Assembly: GCA_021234535.1 (NCBI GenBank)
Contig: SFZH01000008.1
Span: forward strand, 7,758,897-7,822,896
Length of the DNA stretch: 64,000 nt
Origin: Stichopus chloronotus
Taxonomy: Eukaryota > Echinodermata > Holothuroidea > Aspidochirotida > Stichopodidae
Reading direction: 5' to 3'
This document shows, one piece after another, positions 1-11,340 of the stretch. The translations under genes and the position numbers were made by a program. The notes below the pieces were generated by a model. That model was given only the letters and a program-made list of their open reading frames with translations, did no database searches and was not told the DNA's origin. Within the stretch, counting starts at the first letter, position 1. Every line of letters starts with the position of its first letter.

Positions 1-23
1 GGTAGTCGAAAATGGTACCTTCC

Positions 24-375
24 TTAAAGGGAAATAGGGCGTTTAGAATACACCAACATAACATACAAAGGAAATAGTTTTAGTCATTGTTAAACCATTC
101 AGTCTCATAAATAAACACCTACCAAAGCTTCATCTCCTCAAAACATTATGCATGTAATGAATAACGGAAAATGCATCACTTGAATTTTGAAAAGTTTGGG
201 TGAACAAATTGGTGTTGAGCATCAAATAACTGAGTTTCTATCTGTGAGGAACTTATTTCTTGAAAAGAGGGCTACTGTCCTTCCTTATTTTCAATAATCT
301 ATCATTCTGCGTCCACAAACATTGGTTTTAATAATATGGATGTTTTCTGTAAAACAAACGCCCTATTTCCCTTTA
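24..375 (+). mobile_element. Family A MITE, copy 1
   Basis: A roughly 350-bp non-autonomous element bounded by inverted ends AAAGGGAAATAGGGCGTTT (left) and AAACGCCCTATTTCCCTTT (right). The interior has no coding capacity. It aligns from end to end with copies near 10673, 11013 and 52561 and, in reverse, near 20901, 22003 and 30508. TIR length and size fit a MITE of a cut-and-paste DNA transposon. TTAA or TA at the ends of several copies could be the target duplication, but the palindromic ends make this ambiguous. The superfamily is not identified. Confidence 0.8.
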
Positions 376-3300
376 TTCCATTTTATACTTACAGGTGGCT
401 TTTATTCTCGTGCAAGGTGTAGATTTGTAGAGACTGTTGCTGTTTTTCGTAACATCCTCATCAGACAAAATATGGGAGAAATAATTTTTCAACAAAATAT
501 TTTCATGGATTTACAACCCTCTCGTGAAAAGTGATATGTCACTACTGTTCGCCGTTTACATAACATTTGACATCGCTTTTTTTTTTTTAATTCTGATTTT
601 CGTCAATGTTGTGACATGTTACATCTATTATTTACGCGCATCGGGACATGACCATCTGAGAGTGCAGCCTTGGCGCTATCATACAGTCACCTCCCTCTCC
701 TCTTCAATGAAATTCAAAGGGAAAAATATTAGGCGATATTCGAATAACGCCAAAAACTTCCGCCATTATTTGTTGGAATGTTAATTTCTAAACTTGTGTT
801 CTAAACAATGAAATGCTTAACCGAAACTCAACAGGCCAGAGAGACTAGGATGGCCCGCTATTTCTTGCGATCAGAGGGGCATACGTATGTCTGTACACAC
901 ACACACATACGCATACGCATCAACGACGGCGCTTTAATCAAAGCGCTCATAGGGTTCCTATATAGAGAGGGTTGCGACATTTCCTGTTCAAACACTTCCA
1001 GTCACATGTCACATGGAGCCATTTTGCCTCCAACTGTCAAGTAGCTAGTTCGTCGCGTAACTAGTACAGTTATGATAGTTGCAAGCGACTATAGGCATCC
1101 CGGGCCGTCTTTGATATCGGACCAAAATTCATTTCAATCCGATGTCAACATGGTATGTTGGTGTGCATTAGCTGTAGCAAACGTCACTAAGGAAATAGTT
1201 ACAAAATATTCAGAATTCCCAGAAATAAAACGCGAATAAGATACGAGAGGTGAGAGTCTACCGAAACTAGTTGGACACCGAGATCGTGATCCTATACAGT
1301 TACTTAGGCCCACAGTAGCTCTAAGCGTTACGTCTACGGGGTAAGATGAGCATTACTAGGCGTTACTGGGCGTTATATGCAGACTAACATGCATTCCTTT
1401 AATGGTATTAAATTTGGTACAATGTTGTGTCGGTGCTTCAGTAACTTAGGCCTTGCCCAGTATATGGGGTACCTACATTAGCTATGAGTATTGACAGGGA
1501 GTCATGAATTGATGATAAGGGAAAGGTGAAATTGTTATCGCGTACCAATTCTAAAAGACTTCCAGATTCAGTGATAACAAGGAAAAGATAAAGATTTGCA
1601 GAATCTAGACAGACTCGCTGAAAGCCACACCAGTTTTTTTTTTTTTCTTATTTCTGATGAAAGAAATGAAAGCAAGTTGGGCATGTGCCTGTGTGCATAC
1701 ATTTGAAACATCTAAGTGAAGGAGTATATGATAATTCATTTATATGATTTTTTTTTTTTAATGGTAGGGTAACATATTTCACTTAAAAGGGTTCTTTCAC
1801 TCATCACTTACAGCAAAAGTGTAACATTTGAAGACCTTTCATTTCAACTATAGACTGCAATCATAAATTCTCCTTCAATGTTCGTTTTTCATTTATTCGT
1901 TTTTTGTAAGGTCACTAGTACGAAGTTTCCACTTCCTTTCTTTACAGTTGAAGATAGAAGGAAAAGGTTTGGATGCTTAAGAAACAACGTTTTCCAGAAC
2001 AAAGAAACTGAAGCGGGAAACTCTAGCAAATAGGCCCCAAAAATCAGAATCAACACATGCATACATATACTGCATGGCAAATTAGATAAGTAGAAAGCCA
2101 GCTTGACGAGAACCTGGAGGTACTTCAAGTAATAAGAAGGAAGGAACTGCCAATCAGTATGCAAACTTTTCCACATTTTGATGAAACCAGCCTAACGTTA
2201 TTTATTGTAATGGGTGATTAAAGAGTTTTACGTTCATCAAATCAGAACTTTGAGAAGGCCCTTGGCTGAAGTTTGACTGTCACAGACCTGCATCTGGTTT
2301 ATATTGCCTTCAAGCAGAACCTTGTACACATAGTGTCAAATGGAAAACGTCTTTCCAAGGCTGGTATTCTACGCCAAGTATTCCAGTATTTTTTAGTTTT
2401 TAAATGAAAATTACGACTAAACAAGGAAAAGTTTGTTGTTTGACATTGTAGATGTCTCTGACTGCAGCTTTTTATAAAACAAATGCAATGATTATCTGAC
2501 TGATTATCACGATAATTATCTTCAAAGAGATGACAAATACAGTCAAAGATATACATTCTGCTTTCCTTCCTCTTCCTCTGTCACGGTTGCTGATGGTTCA
2601 AAATTGTCTGTGTTCATGGGTTGGGGAAACAGATTAAATTTTTTGGAGTTACCCTAGCCAGGGATTATCCAGTCGACAAGTAACTTTACTTCTTTACTTG
2701 ACATGTTTACATGTCGCAACCCTTAATACCATTTGAAATGTAGTTCGCTGTTGTTGTATATGCTCTTCTCTTGTATCTTGCCTCCACTCTGTCAAAGGCC
2801 TTCAAATGCAATTTCTCACAGTGGAGCATTGTCGCTGCATGTCCATTACCTTTCGGTTATTTAACTATAATAGTACTATCTGCAATTGAAGATTCTTGTT
2901 TTCAAAAGATATGTTTCAAATTCACACAATATTGTACCCCCAGCCATGTCACGAGTAAAAGTACAAGCCAGTCTACCTCCTCATAATTTGTAAAGGTCGA
3001 CATAGGCTTTTACTCTCTTTTTCATTCATAATGGGTATTCCTGGAATCGTGGTTGGTTTATAATTGCGAACCAGCTTGAGGGCCTACCAAAAAGCTTACT
3101 TAAAGAAAAAAAAGAGAGAAAAAAAAACAGCATGACTTGTGGTAACCAACTACCTATGAATGCTTTCCAATAAGAATATGCTGGGGGATTATGAGAATTT
3201 CCAGTTATGTGGATTAAGATTGGCGATTTTAGAGGGTCGTGGGGTGCGATAGGAGCAGAAGGTTATGTACGGTAGTAACTTTTTGCTAAACTGTTCCTTT

Positions 3301-4131
3301 GTTATTCAGGTGTTGTAGCCATGTTAGAATCCTAGGGTAGGAGTGGAAGAAAGGGCAGGCCCACCAGCGCATGTGGTATACCAATATTTTTCACCCCAAA
3401 AATTCTGGGGTAGTGCAAAATATTAGGGGAAATGAATATTACACGTCTGTAGTTATAGCAATATCCTGAGCAACTAAATCATATCATCCAGCTTTTTCAA
3501 CATCTATTGGTCTATTAACACCATTCCCCTCAGTTCCTCTTTAGAACCCCCTTCCTCACCTCAGTCGACCGCCCTTCCAGCGATGCCAGTATGGAAATAA
3601 ATACCAGTGCAGTCTCTAATTACATATTGAAAACTATGGTTTAATTTTTATTGATCCCAATTTAAATCGCATGTGAAGTCTGACATCATTGTCCCAGTCC
3701 GGCCCTTTATCACCCCAGTCTTTGTTTTCCAACCACTCAATGACCCTTTGAAATACTTATTAATTCTTTGTGAGACATACTACCAATAAAATGGCAGTTG
3801 AACATGTTTGTTTTCTGTAAATAAGTTTAGATCATGCATCACCGTTTGCCTAATCTACATGCACCTATAGGAACAATGCTCGCGCAGTTCGAGGCAAAAT
3901 GGCGTCAATTAACCAGTTGTTGCAACTCTCCGGGCTCACAGTGGAATTCAGATTAGTGTCATTAGGCTACTGCTTGCTAGGCAACTTCAATACTTTGCCT
4001 CATTAGCTCACCTCCCCCAGATAAAAAGGCCGGTCACGCCACAAGCTATCTTGCATTCTCGTTTTCGTCAGTGTTGACGTCATAGCTGTTTATGGCTTCA
4101 AAACTTAATTGAAGGTCAATCACCATTCCCG
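376..4131. other. Intergenic, no gene recognised
   Basis: Stop-rich AT-rich DNA. Short open frames here (for example 322-784, 1889-2556) match no family I know and have no codon-use signal. It contains a short CA-rich run near 896-910 and several poly-T/poly-A tracts (1634-1646, 3106-3127). I see no RNA gene. Confidence 0.6.
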
Positions 4132-4524
4132 TAAAATGTTTTAGCTTGAAGCTGGAATATGAGTTGAAAATTTGTCAGTGAAAGTCAAATTCTACGGAAT
4201 AGTGGCATAGCCATTACAAAAAAAAAAAAACACTGTTCAAGCCCCATTTTAGCAAACATTAATATTCATTGCCATTCCCATTGGTCTGTTTGATTTCAAG
4301 TAACGGTGCTTGACTGCTCTGCTGTCTTGGAGAGTTCGGACTTTGTAAGGCCAACAATTTTCATATTCAAATAAGTGGAAGACGAGTGCATAGTTCCCTT
4401 TCAAATTTTGTGACAGGTGATCTCTCCGTCTATTTCTCTTTCCTGAAACACTGACAAAGAACAAAGATAGTTGACCAAGCGAATGCCCGCAGTTCAACTC
4501 ATATTCCAGCTTTAAGCATTTTAG
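4132..4524 (+). mobile_element. Family C MITE-like repeat, copy 1
   Basis: A ~390-bp segment with inverted ends. The left end (4150-4168) reads AGCTGGAATATGAGTTGAA and the right end (4493-4511) is its reverse complement, and the similarity extends outwards through GCTTNAAGCT to AAAATG. Related copies lie at 54183-54484 and, inverted, at 59782-60045. Read on the minus strand, the interior holds an 82-codon open frame (4249-4497) whose peptide aligns with translations of the other two copies. That may only reflect nucleotide similarity. Confidence 0.7.
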
Positions 4525-5138
4525 TATCCACTTTCTTTAGTCATGTTGAACATCCTGGGTATCTGTATTGTCCCAGTAAAAACTATGTAAACCTCTTCAA
4601 AATGATGATTTAATACTTTTTTTCGGGACCATGCGTATTCCCGCTGAGACCGTTACACTTATGTGAAAATAGTCATTAAGGCAATATCGAAACTAAATTA
4701 TAATTTATTTTTTCAACAATGAAGACACCCAAAGCCACGTTGGTAAATCGAAATCTTGCAACGTCCGTACGACACATATTTCCTTGGAAATCATGGGCTC
4801 TAGTCATTTCTAAGACAGCATACTTCTTGTTTTACAGTATATCCGAAAACCACCCAATTAATTAGGTCACGTGACCAGTTCTCTCGCATTCCCGTCCACT
4901 GAAAAGTCTCAACGAATGGCATGTCGCGGAACTGGCCTGACAAGTGATGGCCAGCTTTTCGTTGAATAAAACAAAATGGGGCTTTCTCTTTTCCATTACA
5001 GCGAGGTAGATGGACTCTTTAATCTTCCATATCCTTGGAAATTAAAGACTTTTAGGTATTGTTCAGGAAATTGAAAAACAAACACTATTGAAGAGAGGCC
5101 GCTATTTCCCACGTCTGGAACAGTGTCTTCACACTTTG
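4525..5138. other. Intergenic, nothing recognised
   Basis: No gene, RNA or repeat recognised, apart from one TTTCCCACG word (5105-5113), which is an RBPJ/Su(H)-type site on the minus strand. Confidence 0.5.
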
Positions 5139-5457
5139 CGAGTACCTGACTCATTTAATGAATCAATTGGATATTTTTCAATACATATCAATACATATTT
5201 GCAGATGACAACCTAAGTTTTCCAAAACACCAAAATTACAAAGTTCAATTGACACAATCACCTATAATCAACAATTTAGGATATAGCAGTTTTACTGTTC
5301 AGTTTGTAAGTACTGCATACAGCCTATACATACACCAGGGCTCGCCGGTGATCGAAAACTTGCCATCATCTCATTTCGCGAAAATAGTCCTGACATGCAC
5401 GTGTACATAGGGTCGCAAGTGATTCGTCTAATATTTGCCGAGTACCTGACTCATTTA
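5139..5457. repeat. 19-bp perfect direct repeats flanking ~280 bp
   Basis: CGAGTACCTGACTCATTTA occurs at 5139-5157 and again at 5439-5457, exactly 300 bp apart. Direct repeats of this length look like the target-site duplication of a retroposed element, but the ~280 bp between them has no poly-A tail or tRNA-like box that I can recognise. It could also be a small local duplication. Confidence 0.45.
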
Positions 5458-5543
5458 CGAAAATGAATGGTAAGAACTGATATCAGTGGATAGTACATAA
5501 CATTTCCCTTCTATTTTAATAACCAGAAAGTCAAATGACTTAG

Positions 5544-6380
5544 TGATTCCTTGCCGATATCTACTTTTTTCATACACACAATCACTTACCAACAAAAGCA
5601 ACTCAGTGGAGAAGGGAAGGGACCATGTCAAAATGAAAAACACCAGAAAGCCAAAAGGCTTTGTGAATCCTTGCAACATGGTTATATTATAACAAACGTG
5701 AATTATCCTCATGACAAGTTTGAGAGCAGTTTGACCTCTCATGACCTCAAATGACCTTTGATCTCCACCCAAAAACAATAAGAATCATCTACTCAATATG
5801 ACCAAACAACACACCACGTATGACATCTGTCACAGTTACCCATCTAGAGATAATGTGTTTACAAGGTTTTTACAGTTTGACCTTTGGTGACCTCATATAA
5901 CCTTTGACCTCCACCAAAAACAATAGGGATCATCTACACAATATGACCAACCCACACATTAAGTATGACATCAGTCACAGTTATGCTTCTAGAGATATTG
6001 TGTTTACAAGGTTTTTACCATTTGACCTCTGGTGACCTCAAATGACCTTTGACCTCCACCACAAACAACAGGGATCATCTACTCAATATGACCAACCAAC
6101 ACACCTTGTATGACATCAGTCACAGTTACCATTCTTGAGATATTGTGTTTACAAGGTTTTCACATTTTGACCTCTGGTGACCTCAAATGACCTTTGACCT
6201 CCACCAAAAACAATAGGGATCATCTACTCACTATGACCAACCCACACACCAAGTATGAGATCATTCATGGTTACCCTTCTTTAGATATCGTGTTTAAAAG
6301 CAGCGTCACACACACATACACATACACACACACACGACATCACCATCGCATAGATTCCTTCGGCCTTCGGCAAGGAATCA
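5544..6380. mobile_element. TIR element carrying a 145-bp tandem array
   Basis: The segment is bounded by TGATTCCTTGCCGA (5544-5557) and its perfect reverse complement TCGGCAAGGAATCA (6367-6380). Between these ends is a tandem array of about four units of 145-146 bp, rich in the words TTTGACCTCTGGTGACCT and TGACCTTTGACCT. A CA/TA microsatellite (6306-6335) and a small hairpin at the right end (GATTCCTT 6353-6360 with AAGGAATC 6372-6379) follow. It has no coding capacity, so it is best read as a non-autonomous DNA element. Confidence 0.65.
5700..6300. repeat. Tandem repeat, ~145-bp unit, ~4 copies
   Basis: The diagnostic word sits at 5752-5764 (TGACCTTTGATCT), 5898-5910 (TAACCTTTGACCT), 6043-6055 and 6188-6200 (both TGACCTTTGACCT), giving periods of 146, 145 and 145. 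The two perfect copies are the reverse complement of AGGTCAAAGGTCA, an ideal DR-1 nuclear-receptor element. Units also share ATCATCTACTCAATATGACC and TTGTGTTTACAAGGTTTT. Confidence 0.9.
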
Positions 6381-8639
6381 AAAACTGAGTGGTTTTACAA
6401 CGTGTCGATTTAAGAGGTGTTGGGAACACATTTGTAGACATTCTGTGAGAAAGGTCAAGCGGCCATCAACAATATTTTTTTTATGTTTTTGCAAATAGTG
6501 TTTATGATATTAATTCTTTGATAGTTTCTAAATGTTGAGATATTATGGTTGAAAAATAACCTCTTCTGGTTCACTAGCATTCAAAATCACATGACGTCAC
6601 GCAACATCAAGCATAAAATGTTTGAGAAAGGAGCTCTTTTGGGGTGGTTTAGTGGAAAGACTGTTTACATATGTCGAACGGTGGTTTGCGATGTTATCTT
6701 GTGAACGGAAATTGCATCGTGTAGCCAAATGCTACGGGCTGTAGAGGAAAGCGGTACTTAAACACGGGTTTGTCATTTTATTACTACAGGCCTTCATGCT
6801 TATCAAAAGATAAAATTGTCTCGGACAAGTGGAGCTAGTCAAGTGTACTTTTATTCTTGTTACTACGATAAAATACAGGCAATTTGATGATAGCTCGGTA
6901 TAAAAACTTACTATTCTATTACTTCATTTTTTTTTTTTTTTTTTGCCTTTTCAAGGTTTTTCCTTGTTTTGAAAAATATACGCCACTGGTTTACCAACGC
7001 TGTGTAAATATTTGCCCCTTATCTTTACGACTTTAGAGCAACCTTTTGGGCTTTGAAACTATTTTTCCCCCCTTTTTTCACTCATAGTTTTGAAACTGGT
7101 CACAACTTTACCTGCAACAACCTTGTCGTATGCCTATCTGGCAATTAATTTTAGTTGAATTAATGTGTGTTCAAGATGTTTTTTTTTCTTCTTTTTTTTG
7201 TATTAATCACACGCATGCAGTCAACCAATCGGCATACTTCGGCAAACTGCATACTTACAGTTATGCTTATGTACGAGATCGCAAGACCATTCACAAATTA
7301 CCTTGCAAGTGAAGTATTTGAGCTCTCCGGACAGTATCGGTGCACCCAGCAATTTTAGACTAAGGCTTTCCAAATTATAGGCGGGTCAGTTGTACATGGC
7401 TGCAAGTCAAAACTGAACGCTTTATCATGATGAATGAATGTGACGAATGTTAAAGTTGACTAGTCACCAAACAATGCCAATATTTGGTTGATTGATTCAC
7501 AATTTCATCTGATTATGAATTCTTCGTTTCAGACGTAGGCTATAGTAAGGCCGGAAAAGACATTGCAAATTTCCTACGTGTCCTTTGCACAATGTGTCGA
7601 ATGCGTCGGCTTCGAAACGAAAGTTTGGCCAATTTCCTGAAATGAACGCATTCTGTTGGCATTACTGTATGATAGAGAAAATTTGCGTGCAGATATCCTA
7701 TGGACAATTGCTGTCGAACGCTTTGCCGATCGGATGAGTTGATTGTTTAATGGCCGTACATTGCAATACGACACTTAATAATTCAGACAAAAATGTGAAA
7801 AATCCAATCAACGTCAAACGGGATACATTTGGAATTTGTAAAACATTGTATTGAATATTCGGAGGTCGGAGGGAAGTAATGCTAAGCTTTACTGCTTATG
7901 CTGTTACTTTTCCTTGCTTTTTGATCTCACGTTTTCAAGGAGTGTTGACAACTGTCCGGATTGCACTGCAATTGCAAGTAAATGCATTTCGAATTATATA
8001 CCTAATATTTGCCTCTACTAAGTGAACCATCAGCACATGTGGCCTATACTATCAAATTTGTAAAAGAACCTTATCCTTCATTCGAACAGAGAAAATGGAG
8101 GAGAGACCAAAATAAAAATACGAACACACTAAGGTAAGTCTTTAAAGATCATTGTCCCTACAATCGAAATTGACATAGCGCCCTCAGTTTCCATAAGTTT
8201 TACCGCAACGTGCCTGGTTCATTTTTTCTTCCCAACAAGTGAAGAGCAGGTTTCTTAGTTTGACTTTTTTCAACCAAAACACCAAATTTGGCATGTTATG
8301 AATAGCTTTTCTTTGCGAAATAGTGGATTTGCAGAGGAGAAACATAAGGAAACTAGAAGGAGTAGTCGTTGACTTTGAAAGACTGTTTTTCGTTTCTACG
8401 AAGTGTCACAAATGCATTCGTTGGTCTTTAGGACTGACGAGAGAATAAGAGAAAATTACAAAGCAGAGCTTGCGGACATTGTATTTATTTCGTTGTATAA
8501 ACTGGGGTTTAAAAGTGTAGTGTACATCGATCTCGTGATCAAAAATGAAGAATGCAACACTACATAAATCTTCTAAACTTAGTGTAGGAATTCCAAATAT
8601 ACCCACGATATGATATGCAAACCTGCTTGTTCGTTGTTT
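6381..8639. other. Intergenic, no gene recognised
   Basis: AT-rich DNA with a long poly-T run (about 6928-6944) and T-rich stretches near 7178-7200. Short open frames at 7130-7358 and 7574-7774 have no recognisable homology or codon bias. Confidence 0.55.
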
Positions 8640-8997
8640 AGAGTGTTTTTTAGTTGTTTCGACAAGATTTTGTCTAGGATTTCCAAAGTTGCGTGGTGTT
8701 TGTAGTGTAGTTTGTTTTTTTCTTGAGAAAGAAATAACTTTGAATTTTTCCCAGGCAAGTTTGCTATGCCTTATACATGAAGACACCCATTTTAAACTTG
8801 ACTGACTGAGATAAAGTCATAATAGAAATACTTTCTGAAAGTTTATAACATAACTTAGATATGTGATCCTTCCAGGTAAGTTTCTCAGCAGTATAAACAC
8901 CAAAAAATGTTGTGCTGGATACCTCATTGATATGTACATCATTTATCTTTACCTCTAAATTAGAAGGGCAGAAAAGATTAGAGCCGTAGAACGGCAA
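8640..8997 (-). pseudogene. Decayed LINE reverse transcriptase, C-terminal fragment
   Basis: A minus-strand open frame (8997 to 8764) contains the pattern typical of the C-terminal end of non-LTR retrotransposon reverse transcriptases: INDVHINEVSSTTFFGV, then LTWKDHISKLCYKLSESI, corresponding to the family consensus 'INxxxIxxVxxxKFLGVxIDxxLTWKxHIxxLxxKLSxSI'. After a stop, the remnant QSYFFLKKKTNYTTNT matches the usual downstream 'FQSYFxLNSEIHxxNTR' segment. It is interrupted by stops and truncated at its 5' side: no catalytic FADD box or endonuclease is visible nearby. CR1/L2/jockey-like by pattern. I infer a dead insertion. Confidence 0.75.
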
Positions 8998-10672
8998 AAT
9001 CTCATCTCTACTTTATCGATTTTCGAACTTGCACGTGAAACTGCAGTCTACTAGCCACTTGTGCCCGACGTTTGCCTCCAAATTTTACCATATCGAGCAT
9101 TAAATTGACGTATAGTGTATTTATTACGTCACTCCCTTGATGTATCAATAACTGTGTCAATCCAGTATACTTTTGCATGAGGGCAAGATCTGCTACTTCT
9201 TTTCCTATGGTTGTATTGTAGCGTAAAACCGTTTCATTCAAACCGGTCTGTAGGTAGTATTTCCACGACAATTTTATGATAAGGGTGGACATGAGCTGTT
9301 TCCTGCATGCATTGCCGACTTCTGCCGATACAAGTCGATGAGCTGTTTCCTGTCGATCTTTGCCGATGTAAGTCGATCTAAATTTATCGAGACTTACTTC
9401 TGAAAGTAAATTCAGATATTTTGTTGTTATGACGACGAAAAAGGTCGTCCCTCGGAGACAATTGGTGATATGGGCCTTTGGACTATTGTATCAACGGCAG
9501 TGTTTTATTGAGCGGAACTGAGTGATCATTATTGTAGTGCGCCGCACTACAATAGTGCGCCCCACTACAATCTTGTCATTACTGGTCGACCAGCAATTTC
9601 TTTTGTTGAGCGTTGTATGGCTCATAACGCCTCACCTACACGTGATGTAACTTAGTTCACACAGATATGTATGTGTGATCTTTTAGTAATAGCAGTAAGT
9701 GCGAGCTATGGCCGTCTTCAAATCAAACTCTACTAAAGAAAAGCAAATGCCACGACTACAAGAATGATTTAAGGAGTTAAAGTGATGGGAGAGCCCTGCG
9801 GATAAATTTCCAGAAAACGTCATGGAATGTGGTTCTGCCTTTTCCCAATGAGGTGATAAACGTGGAGTGTCAATGTTGTTTCAAAATTGGTATGCAATAC
9901 ACCGCCATTGTGTTCAAATATGATGTCGCAGAATCGTGTGCTGCTTCAATGCTTTTTAGTGGTTACAACATGGCGTCCTTCTACAGAATCATGTAGGCCT
10001 ACTGCTCTCATGTTCTATTTCAGTGGTGAAACAGAAAGACAGTTTTGACATATATACAGCTAGTACTAGAGTACTCGTTAAAACTCAGAGCAGTACAGGC
10101 TTGTACGACGTACGGTATGTAGTAACGATAAGCGTCGGCAACTTTACCACATTATGAGAGAGATCCAATGGAATTTTTGTTTCGTCCAGCGTGATACAAA
10201 TAAAAAGAATGGATTGGGAAAGGGTTCGACAGGAAACGGCACTGCCTTACGCAAAAAATGCTAACTCCTATGAGGAGTGGGTCCACAGAGACTGGCTTTT
10301 TCCCAACAACAAGGACTTAGCCTACCGCGCACTACAATTATGCGTATTTGTGGGCAAATGCAGTTCTAGTTTCTCAGCGGGATGCAGATTACTTGGCCCA
10401 ATTCTGAATTTCACACAAAGGTCGATTCATGTATACTGCCCTCTAAACAGTTCATGAGTGGCGTAAACTGATAGAAATCACCTAATGTGTTTATAAACAC
10501 TTTGCATCTAATTTTCGTCCAGACAGTATAAGACTTCCAACGATGTTCTTCTTGTAGCAGTCGGCAATTTTGTGACCTTTTTAGCCCCAGTATTCAGCTA
10601 CAGAATGAATTTTCTTGCAATTATTTTGTCAAAGGGTCGTAACATGCTTACAAGTCGATTATTTTGTATACC
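8998..10672. other. Intergenic with small local duplications
   Basis: Holds a ~55-bp local duplication (GAGCTGTTTCCTG at 9293 and 9340, each followed by a GATC/GCCGAT phrase) and an 11-bp-arm palindrome (9531-9553). Possible remnants of the same LINE extend into the minus-strand frame 9292-9008, but I cannot recognise a motif there. No gene otherwise. Confidence 0.5.
9531..9553. repeat. Palindrome ATTGTAGTGCG-C-CGCACTACAAT
   Basis: Perfect 11-bp arms around a 1-bp spacer, followed at once by a further AGTGCGCCCCACTACAAT phrase to 9571. A related GCGCACTACAATTATGCG phrase occurs near 10327. Confidence 0.8.
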
Positions 10673-10998
10673 TTAAAGGGAAATAGGGCGTTTAGAATAC
10701 ACCAACATGACGTACTAAAGAAATAGCTTCAGTCATTATTAAACCATTCAGTGTCATCAACAAACATCTGCCATAGCTTCACCTCCTCAAAACATTATGC
10801 ATGTGATGAGTAACGGAAGATGCATTAGGCCTATTTGAATTTTGAAAAGTTTGGGTGAACAAAATAGTGTTGAGCAATAAATAACTGAGTTTCTATCTGT
10901 GGAAACTTATTTTGAATAATCTATCATTCTACATCCACAAACATAGGTTTTAAATATATGGATGTTTTCTGTAAAACAAACGCCCTATTTCCCTTTAA
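10673..10998 (+). mobile_element. Family A MITE, copy 2
   Basis: TTAAAGGGAAATAGGGCG at the left and its inverse at the right, both ending in TTAA. The interior is collinear with copy 1 (shared words include CATAGCTTCACCTCCTC and GGATGTTTTCTGTAAAAC). Slightly shorter than copies 1 and 4. Confidence 0.85.
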
Positions 10999-11012
10999 GC
11001 GAAAGAGTCAAT

Positions 11013-11340
11013 ATAAAGGGACACGGGGCGTTCAGAATACACCAAAATGGCATAGAAAGAAAATAGTTTGAATCATTGTGAAACCATTCAGTCTCATCAA
11101 TAGACATCTACAAAATCGTCATCTCCTCAAATCATTACGTATGTGACGATTAACGGAAGATGCTTCCTTTGAATTTTTGAAAGTTTTGGTGAACAAATTA
11201 TATTGTTGAACGACAAATAACTGCATTTCTATCTGTCGGAAACTTAGTTCTTGAAAAGAAGGCTGCATCCTTCTGCGTCCACAAACATTGGTTTTACAAA
11301 TGTGACTGTTTTCTGTAAAACAAACGCCTTATTTCCCTTT
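11013..11340 (+). mobile_element. Family A MITE, copy 3 (head-to-tail with copy 2)
   Basis: Only about 15 bp after copy 2 and in the same orientation, this copy begins AAAGGGACACGGGGCGTT and ends AAACGCCTTATTTCCCTTT. It is more diverged than copy 2, so the pair is more likely two independent insertions, or an old duplication, than a recent tandem copy. Confidence 0.8.

Noticed and set aside
9008..9292. 94-codon minus-strand frame next to the LINE fragment
   Set aside because: It could be LINE sequence, but I see no conserved motif, so it is not annotated as such.
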